From: Bacillota bacterium | Lineage (GTDB): Bacteria > Bacillota > Clostridia > Oscillospirales > Acutalibacteraceae | NCBI GenBank assembly: GCA_023401495.1 | Contig: JAEXDU010000111.1 | Span: 1 to 33,533, forward strand | DNA length: 33,533 nucleotides | Reading direction: 5' to 3' | Shown here: positions 12,471 through 19,954 of the stretch, piece after piece | Numbering within the stretch: position 1 is the first letter of the stretch | How the letters are laid out: each line of letters opens with the position of its first letter | The notes under the pieces: generated by a model | Told to the model about the DNA's origin: nothing | The model's database searches: none | Seen by the model: the letters and a program-made list of their open reading frames with translations, nothing else | Position numbers and translations under genes: made by a program

Positions 12471-14552
12471 ATGATCAAATCAATGAAAACGTCAAGACAC
12501 ATGCCGCAAAGCTCCGGTAGTTCCGGTAAGCTGCCGATGATTCGCAAAATCGGGTTCCAGCTGGCTTTGTTTGCGACCTGTGCCATTCTTATCGTGGGCA
12601 GTGTGTCGGTGCTCTACATGTCGGCCAGCAATCGAAGCGTCATCAATCAGATCGATACCGAAAGAAGCCAGATGGCGCTTACCACCATGAATTCCATTGT
12701 AAAGGACGACGAAACACAGTCCGCCACGGCCGCCGAACATCTTGCCGCCAACGCTCAGGTGATCCAGGCAGTGCAGCTTGGCGACGCCGCCGCTGTGAAA
12801 GCGGCGGTGAATCAGTCCATAAAAGAAATGGTCATAAACGTGGACTTTGTAACGGTTGTCAACAGTCAGGGGGTCGTGATCGCGCGCACCCTCGACGATA
12901 AAACGGGCGATTCGGTCACAGGCCAGGCCAACGTTGCAAGGGCGCTCAAGGGGGAAACCGCGACGGTCACCGAGACCGGCGCCGATATTCGGCTCGCCAT
13001 TCGCACCGGCGTGCCCGTCAAGGATTCTTCGGGTAAAATTATCGGCGCGATTTCAGCCGGATATTCTATGGTGAATGTCGAGTTCGTGGACAAAATGAAA
13101 AGTATGACCGGCAGTGAGTTCACCATTTTTGTGGGGGATGAGCGTGCCAATACCACGATCGTCAGCAACGGCCAGCGCGCTCTTGGCACAAAGCTGGATC
13201 AGAAGATCGCCAAAACCGTGCTGGAGGAGAAGACGCAGTATTTTGGTCTGGCCGATGTTCTGGGCGTTCCCCACGCGACCGCCTATCAGCCGATTTTGGA
13301 TTCCAACAATCAGGCGGTCGGCATTTATTCTTCCGCTCTTTCACTGGAGGAATCCAACGCGGCAATGCGAAACGCCCAGATCATTTCCGTTGTGCTGGTG
13401 CTTCTGCTGATATTGCTGGCGATTGCGCTTCTGCTGCTGTTCGTCCGGCGCACCATCTCGCGTCCGCTGGATGAAATGGCACAGGTCGCGACCAAGCTCG
13501 CGCAGGGGAACCTGGACATTGCGCTGGAATACCGCGCGAAGAATGAGCTGGGGATTCTGGCGGACGCTCTGCGGTCGACCGTTTCGTCTCTGCAAAGCTA
13601 TATTCGGGATATTTCGGAAAAGCTCCATCAGATGGCGCAGCGGGATATGCGCGTGCAGATGGATTTGGAATATGTGGGTGATTTCGCGCCGATCCGGACC
13701 GCACTGGTTCAGATTTCCAGTTCGCTGAATCAAACGCTTTCCCTGATTGACGTCGCGTCGCAGCAGGTCAATACCGGGGCCGAACAGGTGTCTGCGGCGG
13801 CGCAGGCTTTGGCTGCGGGCGCGTCTGAGCAGGCGGCCACCGTGCAGGAGCTGACGGCCTCGATCGCGACCGTCGATCAGCAGGCGGAGGCCAACGTGCA
13901 GAACGTGCGTCAGGCTACGGAATATGTGACGCAGGCCGCCGCGGGGATTCTGCAGAGCAATGAAGAGATGCAGAAGCTGACCCGCGCGATGGATGAGATC
14001 CGCGAGTCATCGGAGCAGATTTCAAGCATCACCAAGGTGATTGAAGATATCGCGCTCCAGACGAATATCCTCGCCCTGAACGCGGCGATTGAGGCCGCGC
14101 GGGCCGGTACGGCGGGCAAGGGCTTTGCCGTGGTGGCGGATGAGGTGCGCAACCTCGCTGCCAAATCGGCGGAAGCCGCCAAGCAGACGGCCGTTCTGCT
14201 CCAGACGGCCGAGAACACCGTCAAAGAGGGCGGCGAGATCGCGGCGAATACCTCGCGCGTGCTTTCTCAGGCGGGCGAGCAGGCGAAAATGATCAGCGTT
14301 TCGATCGAGCAGGTCGAGCGCGGCTCTGTGGAGCAGGCCGGCGCGATCGAACAGATCACGCTGGGGCTGTCGCAGGTATCCTCCGTGGTTCAGAACAACG
14401 CGGCCACGGCGGAAGAAAGCTCCGCTTCCAGCGAAGAGCTGGCGGCGCAGGCCCAGGCCCTGCAGCAGGAGGTTTCCAAGTTCCTTCTGGAAAAACCGTC
14501 GGCGGCGTCCGATCCAAGCCGTTTGGATGAAACGGAAGAACGCTTTTTCTAA
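12471..14552 (+). CDS. Methyl-accepting chemotaxis protein
   Basis: A 693-aa membrane chemoreceptor that controls CheA kinase activity. Order: cytoplasmic tail; TM1 about 28-50 (FQLALFATCAILIVGSVSVL); an extracellular Cache-like sensor about 51-303; TM2 about 304-326 (VVLVLLLILLAIALLLLF); HAMP about 327-380 (RRTISRPLDEMAQVATKLAQ); and a methyl-accepting signalling domain to about 680 with the conserved tip LQTNILALNAAIEAARAGTA and VVADEVRNLAAKSAEAAKQT. The ligand is unknown. ATG 12471 is chosen with AAAGGGAAG at 12456-12464; the in-frame TTG 12453 lacks a ribosome site. No che or fla genes are nearby, so it is an orphan receptor in this window. Confidence 0.94.
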   Translation: MIKSMKTSRHMPQSSGSSGKLPMIRKIGFQLALFATCAILIVGSVSVLYMSASNRSVINQIDTERSQMALTTMNSIVKDDETQSATAAEHLAANAQVIQAVQLGDAAAVKAAVNQSIKEMVINVDFVTVVNSQGVVIARTLDDKTGDSVTGQANVARALKGETATVTETGADIRLAIRTGVPVKDSSGKIIGAISAGYSMVNVEFVDKMKSMTGSEFTIFVGDERANTTIVSNGQRALGTKLDQKIAKTVLEEKTQYFGLADVLGVPHATAYQPILDSNNQAVGIYSSALSLEESNAAMRNAQIISVVLVLLLILLAIALLLLFVRRTISRPLDEMAQVATKLAQGNLDIALEYRAKNELGILADALRSTVSSLQSYIRDISEKLHQMAQRDMRVQMDLEYVGDFAPIRTALVQISSSLNQTLSLIDVASQQVNTGAEQVSAAAQALAAGASEQAATVQELTASIATVDQQAEANVQNVRQATEYVTQAAAGILQSNEEMQKLTRAMDEIRESSEQISSITKVIEDIALQTNILALNAAIEAARAGTAGKGFAVVADEVRNLAAKSAEAAKQTAVLLQTAENTVKEGGEIAANTSRVLSQAGEQAKMISVSIEQVERGSVEQAGAIEQITLGLSQVSSVVQNNAATAEESSASSEELAAQAQALQQEVSKFLLEKPSAASDPSRLDETEERFF

Positions 14553-14559
14553 ACAGAGC

Positions 14560-14605
14560 TCCCGGCCGCGGCACCGCAAGGTGGATGCGGCCGGGTTCGT
14601 TTTTA
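14560..14605 (+). terminator. Intrinsic terminator after the chemotaxis receptor gene
   Basis: CCCGGCCGC pairs with GCGGCCGGG around an inner CACC-GCAA-GGTG hairpin, followed by a T-rich tail. Confidence 0.88.
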
Positions 14606-14724
14606 CAGCAGTTTTTCAGGATACGGTAACTTGTCGGGATCGCTTTCAATCCGTGCATATTTATCATAATAGATCGCTCCCGTTTTACTCTGAGCCGGAG
14701 GATGAAGTATTTTGTGTGCCTCTA

Positions 14725-14755
14725 TTGACTTAGAGCGCACTATCAGTGCTATACT
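14725..14755 (+). promoter_or_regulatory. Promoter of the flavodoxin-fold reductase gene, with an internal inverted repeat
   Basis: TTGACT (14725-14730) and TATACT (14750-14755) with a 19-nt spacer. GCACT-ATC-AGTGC (14737-14749) is a perfect short inverted repeat inside the spacer, a placement typical of repressor or MerR-type sites with long spacers. Confidence 0.55.
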
Positions 14756-14783
14756 GTTCACAGAAGAAAGAAAGGAGCGAGAG

Positions 14784-15413
14784 ATGATGAAAGTCATAGC
14801 GATCAACGGCAGTCCCAATCAAGACGGAAATACAGGTCACGCCCTGCAAATCATGAAAAAAGAGCTGGAGCGGCAGGGGATAGAGGTTGAAGTGATCTGG
14901 GTCGGGCGTCTGGACATTCATGGCTGTATTGCCTGCGGCTACTGTTCCACTTCCGAACAGAACCGGTGTGTTTTTCAGAACGACATCGTGAATGAAACCG
15001 CCGCGAAAATGCGTGAGGCGGATGGCTTTATTCTGGCATCTCCCACCTATTACGCCGGAATTGCGGGAACCATGAAGGCCTTTCTGGACAGGGTGTTTTT
15101 CACAAGCTCGGAATATTTCAAATACAAAGTGGCAACCTCTGTCGCGGTCGTGCGGCGTGCCGGCGGGGTAGATGTGGTACATCAGCTGAATAACTATCTG
15201 AATCTGGCAGAGACGGTCACGCCGCCGTCTCAATACTGGACAGTAGGATACGGAATGGAGCCGAAAGAGGTGCTCCGGGATGAAGAGGGGATACAGACCA
15301 TCCGCAAAAATGCCCGATGTATGGCGTGGCTGCTCAAGATCATTGAAGCAGGCAAAGAGCATGTGCCTTTCCCGGAGGGGGAAGATCGTGCAATGACCAA
15401 TTTCATCCGGTGA
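14784..15413 (+). CDS. NADPH-dependent FMN reductase / flavodoxin-fold protein
   Basis: A 209-aa protein with the flavodoxin-like fold. The phosphate-binding loop is AINGSPNQDGNTGHAL near the N-terminus, and ASPTYYAGIAGTMKAFLDRV is the family's second FMN-contact segment. A CIACGYC motif (about residues 48-54) marks the subgroup of multimeric NADPH-dependent reductases with paired cysteines, some of which bind an iron-sulfur centre. The substrate is unknown. ATG 14784 is chosen with AAAGGAG at 14771-14777; the frame opens further upstream but overlaps the promoter. The convergent LysR gene shares the terminator; regulation by it is not shown. Confidence 0.87.
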   Translation: MMKVIAINGSPNQDGNTGHALQIMKKELERQGIEVEVIWVGRLDIHGCIACGYCSTSEQNRCVFQNDIVNETAAKMREADGFILASPTYYAGIAGTMKAFLDRVFFTSSEYFKYKVATSVAVVRRAGGVDVVHQLNNYLNLAETVTPPSQYWTVGYGMEPKEVLRDEEGIQTIRKNARCMAWLLKIIEAGKEHVPFPEGEDRAMTNFIR

Positions 15414-15456
15414 CAGCGGCAAAAACGGAACCGTGCACCTGTGTATGAAATGACTG

Positions 15457-15508
15457 CAAAAGAAGAGCTCCGATCGAAATTGTTTCGATCGGAGCTCTTC
15501 TTTTTTTA
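15457..15508. terminator. Bidirectional terminator between convergent genes
   Basis: Arms AGAAGAGCTCCGATCGAAA and their exact complement with loop TTG, A-rich on the left and T-rich on the right. It serves the reductase gene (+) and the LysR gene (-). Confidence 0.95.
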
Positions 15509-16465
15509 TCAGCAGGCGGGCTGAAATTCCGGGCTGAGCATCAGCTCGTCGATCAACAGCGAGCGAAATTCGGGAATAAACCTGCTTGCGGGGTACAGCG
15601 GCGAAGTGCAAAGGCAGAGCTCAATGGCGCAGCCGGGGAGAGGGATGATAACGGAATCCTGGTTCCGCTGGGATGGGGCCCGCGACACGCCCAGCGCAAA
15701 AGCGTCCGTGCTGAGAAGAATACCGTCTTTTTGATCGCGGTCGCCAACCAGAATCATATTGATCGCGCTGTTTGGTAGAAACGTGCGGGTTTCCTGCATG
15801 ACGATGGTCAGAAGATTTGTGCCGAGCTGGTTTTTTACATAATCCACACAGGGATAGTTCGCCAATGCCTGAAAATCAAAGTCCTTTCCCGGGTCGTCCG
15901 GGTCGCAATGCACCAATAAGGGATGCCCTCTGCGCAGAAGGACGTTGACGGGCAGGGTGCCTAAAACATCCAGTTGAATCTTTTTTTGGTCGCAAAGCTC
16001 GTGGAGATGATATTTGACCGAGAAGTTTGCCATCATCACCTCAAGATCAATCTGACCGGTGCGGAGCAAATCGACGGAGTGGTCAAGGTCACAGTTTTGC
16101 ATGGTCATGTGCAGATTTTTTCGATCGTAATAGCGGCTGCAAAGCTTGGCAAAGGCATTGGTGCAAAAGGAAGAAGAGGAGATCATCCCGATGTGGAAGT
16201 GCTCTTTCTCCTTCGGGGCGTTCAGCTGCATCAGTTCATCATAGCTGTTCAGAATGCTTCGGGCGTGCACCATAAACATTTCCCCCTGATCGGTCAGCTG
16301 AATGCCGTCCTGGGTTCGAAGAAACAGTTTGATCCCCAGCTCTTTTTCAAGGGAAAGGATGGTACTGCTCAGATTGGATTGGGTCAGGAACAGGAGCCGG
16401 GCCGCTTTGGAAATCGAACCGATTTTAGCCGCTTCCACCACATAACGCAACTGGTTGAACGTCAT
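15509..16465 (-). CDS. LysR-family transcriptional regulator
   Basis: A 318-aa regulator. The N-terminal winged HTH is MTFNQLRYVVEAAKIGSISK followed by AARLLFLTQSNLSSTILSLE. The periplasmic-binding-protein-like effector domain occupies about residues 90-300 (HFHIGMISSSSF..., ...VDLLRTGQIDLEVMMAN). The effector is unknown. It is divergent from the M20 peptidase and MFS genes, the usual LysR arrangement with its targets, so it may control their expression (inference). A GGGGGTGG ribosome-like site precedes the ATG on the minus strand. Confidence 0.92.
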   Translation of the reverse strand: MTFNQLRYVVEAAKIGSISKAARLLFLTQSNLSSTILSLEKELGIKLFLRTQDGIQLTDQGEMFMVHARSILNSYDELMQLNAPKEKEHFHIGMISSSSFCTNAFAKLCSRYYDRKNLHMTMQNCDLDHSVDLLRTGQIDLEVMMANFSVKYHLHELCDQKKIQLDVLGTLPVNVLLRRGHPLLVHCDPDDPGKDFDFQALANYPCVDYVKNQLGTNLLTIVMQETRTFLPNSAINMILVGDRDQKDGILLSTDAFALGVSRAPSQRNQDSVIIPLPGCAIELCLCTSPLYPASRFIPEFRSLLIDELMLSPEFQPAC

Positions 16466-16504
16466 ATAACCACCCCCGTAATTCGCCGAATTTGACTTTA
16501 ACGC

Positions 16505-16533
16505 ATTATATCATAAAAGCACCTATAAGTAAA
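16505..16533 (-). promoter_or_regulatory. Promoter of the LysR gene
   Basis: On the minus strand, TTTACT (16533-16528), 17 nt, TATAAT (16510-16505). The plus-strand promoter of the peptidase gene in the same 211-bp divergent region is not obvious, which fits a need for an activator. Confidence 0.6.
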
Positions 16534-16676
16534 ATCAAATCCCCAGATATGCGTTTTCAGAGCTGCAAAGTCCGGCGTTTCTATGGTAAACCTGATACAG
16601 GAAAAGGGGATTTTCCCTTCTCTTTTTGCGCATTTTGCGTGCAAGGACAATGCAACCTGAAAAAGGAGGTCATTTT

Positions 16677-18116
16677 GTGGAAAAAAAGCAAGTGTATGAA
16701 TTCCTTGAGGAAAACCGGGCGGTGTTCAGCGATGTGAGCGACCATGTCTGGGACTACGCCGAGACCGCTTTCCAGGAATTCCAGTCGATGGACTGCATCT
16801 GCGAAGTGCTGGAACGTTTCGGTTTCCGCGTTGAAAAAGGTGTGGCGGAGGTTCCGACCGCGTTCATCGGCACTTGGGGGTCGGGTCACCCGGTGATCGG
16901 CTTCCTCGGTGAGTTCGACGCTCTTTCGGGAATGAGCCAGGAGGCCGGCGCCGCCGAACCGAAGCCCGTTTGCGAGGGGGGCAACGGCCACGGCTGCGGT
17001 CACAATCTTCTTGGCGCGGGCTCTTTGGGGGCCGCTGTCGCCCTGAAGGAGTATCTGGAGAAAAACGGGAAGCAGGGTACCGTCAAATATTTCGGCTGCC
17101 CGGGGGAAGAGGGCGGCTCGGGGAAAGCCTTTATGGCCCGCGGCGGCGTCTTTGACGGCGTGGATGCCGCTCTTACCTGGCACCCTGGCAATTTCAACGG
17201 TGTTGCGGACATCAATTTTCTTGCCAATTACCAGATTCTTTACAAATTCAAGGGCCGCGCGTCCCACGCTGCGGCCGCGCCGCAGAATGGCCGCAGCGCG
17301 CTGGATGCGTTGGAGCTGATGAATGTGGGTGTGCAGTTCCTGCGCGAGCACGTCCCGCAGGAAACCCGCATCCACTACGCCATTACAAATGCCGGCGGAT
17401 TCTCCCCCAATGTGGTGCAGCCCAGGGCCGAGGTGCTCTATCTGATTCGTGCGCCGAAACTGGAACAGGTAGAAGAAATCTACCAGCGCATCAATAAGAT
17501 TGCCGAAGGCATGGCTATGGCCACGGAGACCGAGGTGGAAATCGAATTCATCAAGTCCTGCGCCAATCTGGTTCCCAATAAGGCTCTGAACTCGGTGCTT
17601 TACCAAAACCTTCTCTCTGTGCCGCCCATTGTTTACAGCGACGAAGATCTGGCTCTGGGCAAAGCGCTGGACGCCACACTGACCAACATGCCCAATCTAT
17701 CCGGCGTTGGTGTGACGGAAGCGGAGGCAGAGACCTTTGAGGAAAAAATGGCCGGGCAGGCACTTTTTACAGAGGTGCTTCCTTTTGATGCCCGGCGGGA
17801 AATCAAGGTGGCCCCCGGTTCCAGCGATGTGGGCGACGTCAGCTGGAATGTGCCCACGGCGCAAATCTCCGCCACATGCTGGACCTTGAAATCGCCGGCG
17901 CACACATGGCAGACGGTAGCGATCGGCCGCAGCGAGGCTGCTCACAAGGGACTTATCTATGCCGCTCAGGTGCTGGCCGGAGCCGCCATCGACCTCATTG
18001 AGGACGACAGTCTGCTCGAAGCCGCTCAGAAGGAATTTGCCCGCCGGATGAAAGGGAAGAAATATATCTCGCCCATCCCCGCCGACGTGAAACCCCGTGC
18101 CATCAGCGAGCTGTAA
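16677..18116 (+). CDS. M20-family amidohydrolase, AbgB-like
   Basis: A 479-aa zinc peptidase or amidase, close in length to E. coli AbgB (p-aminobenzoyl-glutamate hydrolase subunit B). Visible motifs are GFLGEFDALSGM, GGNGHGCGHNLLGAGS with metal-binding histidines, CPGEEGGSGKAFM with the catalytic and metal glutamates, a dimerisation insert (FKGRASHAAAAPQNGRSALD), and the C-terminal SSDVGDVSWNVP with SPAHTWQ. The substrate is probably an N-acyl or aminobenzoyl amino acid or a small peptide, but this is not decidable. GTG start 16677 with AAAAGGAGGT at 16661-16670. With the following MFS transporter it suggests an uptake-and-cleavage module under LysR control. Confidence 0.88.
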   Translation: MEKKQVYEFLEENRAVFSDVSDHVWDYAETAFQEFQSMDCICEVLERFGFRVEKGVAEVPTAFIGTWGSGHPVIGFLGEFDALSGMSQEAGAAEPKPVCEGGNGHGCGHNLLGAGSLGAAVALKEYLEKNGKQGTVKYFGCPGEEGGSGKAFMARGGVFDGVDAALTWHPGNFNGVADINFLANYQILYKFKGRASHAAAAPQNGRSALDALELMNVGVQFLREHVPQETRIHYAITNAGGFSPNVVQPRAEVLYLIRAPKLEQVEEIYQRINKIAEGMAMATETEVEIEFIKSCANLVPNKALNSVLYQNLLSVPPIVYSDEDLALGKALDATLTNMPNLSGVGVTEAEAETFEEKMAGQALFTEVLPFDARREIKVAPGSSDVGDVSWNVPTAQISATCWTLKSPAHTWQTVAIGRSEAAHKGLIYAAQVLAGAAIDLIEDDSLLEAAQKEFARRMKGKKYISPIPADVKPRAISEL

Positions 18117-18122
18117 GCTTTT

Positions 18123-18172
18123 CCGCCGTCAGAATATTCCTAAACCAGATTTCTTTTCTGGCGGCGGGTTTT
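18123..18172 (+). terminator. Hairpin between the peptidase and transporter genes
   Basis: CCGCCGTCAGAA (18123-18134) pairs with TTCTGGCGGCGG (18156-18167), followed by GTTTT. The T run is short, so it may be a leaky terminator that lowers transporter expression. The rest of the 156-bp gap shows no clear promoter. Confidence 0.55.
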
Positions 18173-18272
18173 GCGGTATGCGTGTAGCCGGATACAATCG
18201 TTTAGAGCTTGAGGTTTTTTACGGAAAAATGGAAAGCGGTATTCGCTTTTCAAAATAAAAGGAGGGTCAGCC

Positions 18273-19571
18273 ATGGAAGTTATGGAAACTGTTGATCGAG
18301 GCGCCGATTTGACGCTGGATCAGCGAAAACAGCGCAATTTCAAGAACTATTATTTTTATGTTGAACTGCTTTTCTATGTGTTACAGGGTATTTATGTCGC
18401 GGGTCTTCAGGTCTATATCGTTTATTACACTACGAATGTGTTCAAGCTGGATTATGCGGCGATTGCCACCGTTACCGCGCTCTCCGGACTCCCTACCTAT
18501 TTGAAGATGTTCACCGGCCTTTTGTCCGACAGAGTGCCCGTAGGGAAATTCGGCAGAAGAAAACCATATTTAATTATGGGCGGTGTCCTGTTCATTCCCG
18601 CCTTTATCGTTCTCTCTACCATCACTACATATTCTGTGATCTGGCTTGGCGCCATCATTCTCTGCAATATCTGTTTTGTGATTGTCGACGGTACGGCGGA
18701 CGCTTTGACCGTAGACATTACGCCGGATGAGCATACCAGCAAAATGCAGGGTTTTGCCAACGGCGGCAGATATGTGGGAATGGCGATCGGCGTTGCGCTT
18801 GCCAGTGCGCTGCCGGGTATTGTCGGCTGGCGTGTCGTCGCTATTTTCCTGGGTGTTGCCGCGGCGGGTCAGGCGTTTGCCACTCTCCTGTTCAAAGAGC
18901 TCCCCGAAGCCAAGGAGAAAGAAAAGCTGATCCCCATCAAATCCGCTATTAAAATAGGGTTTGGAAACAGGGGCGCATGGCTGGGCTTGCTGTTTGCGGT
19001 CTTTTTTATGGGCGCTATGGGAATGGCGATCATGGTCGGCCCTGTGGTGATGAAGAATACCAATTCGGCGGTTTATGGGATGGCCACGATGACGCAATAC
19101 ATCGCGGTTGCGGCTGGCGCTTTTGTTGTAGGGCAGCTTGTAGAGAAAATCGGCGGCCTCACCACCAGGAATATTGCCATTCTGTTTGTTGCTATCTGGG
19201 TTTTGATGTGTCCCTGGCTGCTGGTGAATGGGCATTGGGACAACACCTTTATGGTTATTTTTGCCCATGCGACGATGGGATTCGCCAGAGGAGCCGTTTC
19301 TGTTATTACCTACGCTGTCCTGATGCGGCTTTGCTCCGAATCGATCGAAGGCTTTATGTTCTCGATCTTTACCAGTGTCATGAACCTCGGCCTGCAAATG
19401 GTTTCGCCCAAGATCATCGCTTACTTTGGCGAAACGCTGGGGATGGGCATGGTACCCGCCATGTTTACCATGATGCCGATGATGCTGATCGGCATGCTGT
19501 TGATTCCGGCCATCAACAAGAGTGTGGAGGAAAGAAGAGCCAAAGAGGCGGCAGTCTCTCAAGCGATTTAA
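18273..19571 (+). CDS. MFS transporter
   Basis: A 432-aa inner-membrane protein with about 12 hydrophobic helices. The cytoplasmic loop after helix 2 (LLSDRVPVGKFGRRKPYLIM) is the MFS signature in the form seen in sugar/cation symporter (GPH-like) and related carriers. The N-terminus carries about 25 charged residues before helix 1. The substrate is unknown; position behind an AbgB-like hydrolase suggests the hydrolase's substrate or product, by analogy to abgT, although AbgT itself is a different family. AAAGGAGGG precedes ATG 18273. Confidence 0.85.
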   Translation: MEVMETVDRGADLTLDQRKQRNFKNYYFYVELLFYVLQGIYVAGLQVYIVYYTTNVFKLDYAAIATVTALSGLPTYLKMFTGLLSDRVPVGKFGRRKPYLIMGGVLFIPAFIVLSTITTYSVIWLGAIILCNICFVIVDGTADALTVDITPDEHTSKMQGFANGGRYVGMAIGVALASALPGIVGWRVVAIFLGVAAAGQAFATLLFKELPEAKEKEKLIPIKSAIKIGFGNRGAWLGLLFAVFFMGAMGMAIMVGPVVMKNTNSAVYGMATMTQYIAVAAGAFVVGQLVEKIGGLTTRNIAILFVAIWVLMCPWLLVNGHWDNTFMVIFAHATMGFARGAVSVITYAVLMRLCSESIEGFMFSIFTSVMNLGLQMVSPKIIAYFGETLGMGMVPAMFTMMPMMLIGMLLIPAINKSVEERRAKEAAVSQAI

Positions 19572-19671
19572 ATCCTGCCGCGCGGGTGCCTCACCTGTTC
19601 TCTCGAGCGGGAAAGAGCACTTTTTGATAGATTTGTTTTGTGTGGTTTGATCAGCGTGGATTGATCGTGTG

Positions 19672-19713
19672 GGAAACCCGGCAGATGAGCCATTGGCTCA
19701 TCTGCCGGGTTTC
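19672..19713 (+). terminator. Hairpin terminator after the MFS gene
   Basis: About an 18-bp stem, GAAACCCGGCAGATGAGC against its exact complement, with a short loop. The T tail is interrupted. The following 19714-19856 has no gene and no other recognised signal. Confidence 0.7.
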
Positions 19714-19856
19714 GTCTGCGTTTTATGATGTGCCTGGTCTATATGGCAATTGCCTTGGATTGCTCTTTTGTACAACGCCAGGAATATGTCTGAAAGCAAG
19801 TTAAGAAGATGAATTTACAGCAATTTTAACAAAAAATAAATAATTACCAAATTTGT

Positions 19857-19874
19857 TTGATAAATATTTACCGA
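19857..19874. promoter_or_regulatory. Candidate Rex (redox repressor) site
   Basis: TTGATAAATATTTACCGA matches 11 of 14 defined positions of the clostridial Rex consensus TTGTTAA-N4-TTAACAA. It sits 7 bases before the -35 of the hydrogenase operon promoter. Rex responds to the NADH/NAD+ ratio and commonly controls fermentative redox genes. The match is imperfect in an AT-rich region. Confidence 0.4.
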
Positions 19875-19881
19875 AAAATCA

Positions 19882-19910
19882 TTTACACTCCTATGGAATT
19901 ATATTATAAT
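19882..19910 (+). promoter_or_regulatory. Promoter of the hydrogenase operon
   Basis: TTTACA (19882-19887), 17 nt, TATAAT (19905-19910), 44 bases before the chosen start. Confidence 0.8.
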
Positions 19911-19954
19911 TGTTGCAGTTTCGTATTTTTTCCGAGTTGGGAGTGGTGAGAAAG

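Noticed and set aside
16581..17606. A 341-codon open frame on the minus strand
   Set aside because: Antisense to the M20 hydrolase, which has all its family motifs; no ribosome site or recognisable domain.
18570..19562. A 330-codon minus-strand frame
   Set aside because: Antisense to the MFS gene; histidine/asparagine-rich shadow composition.
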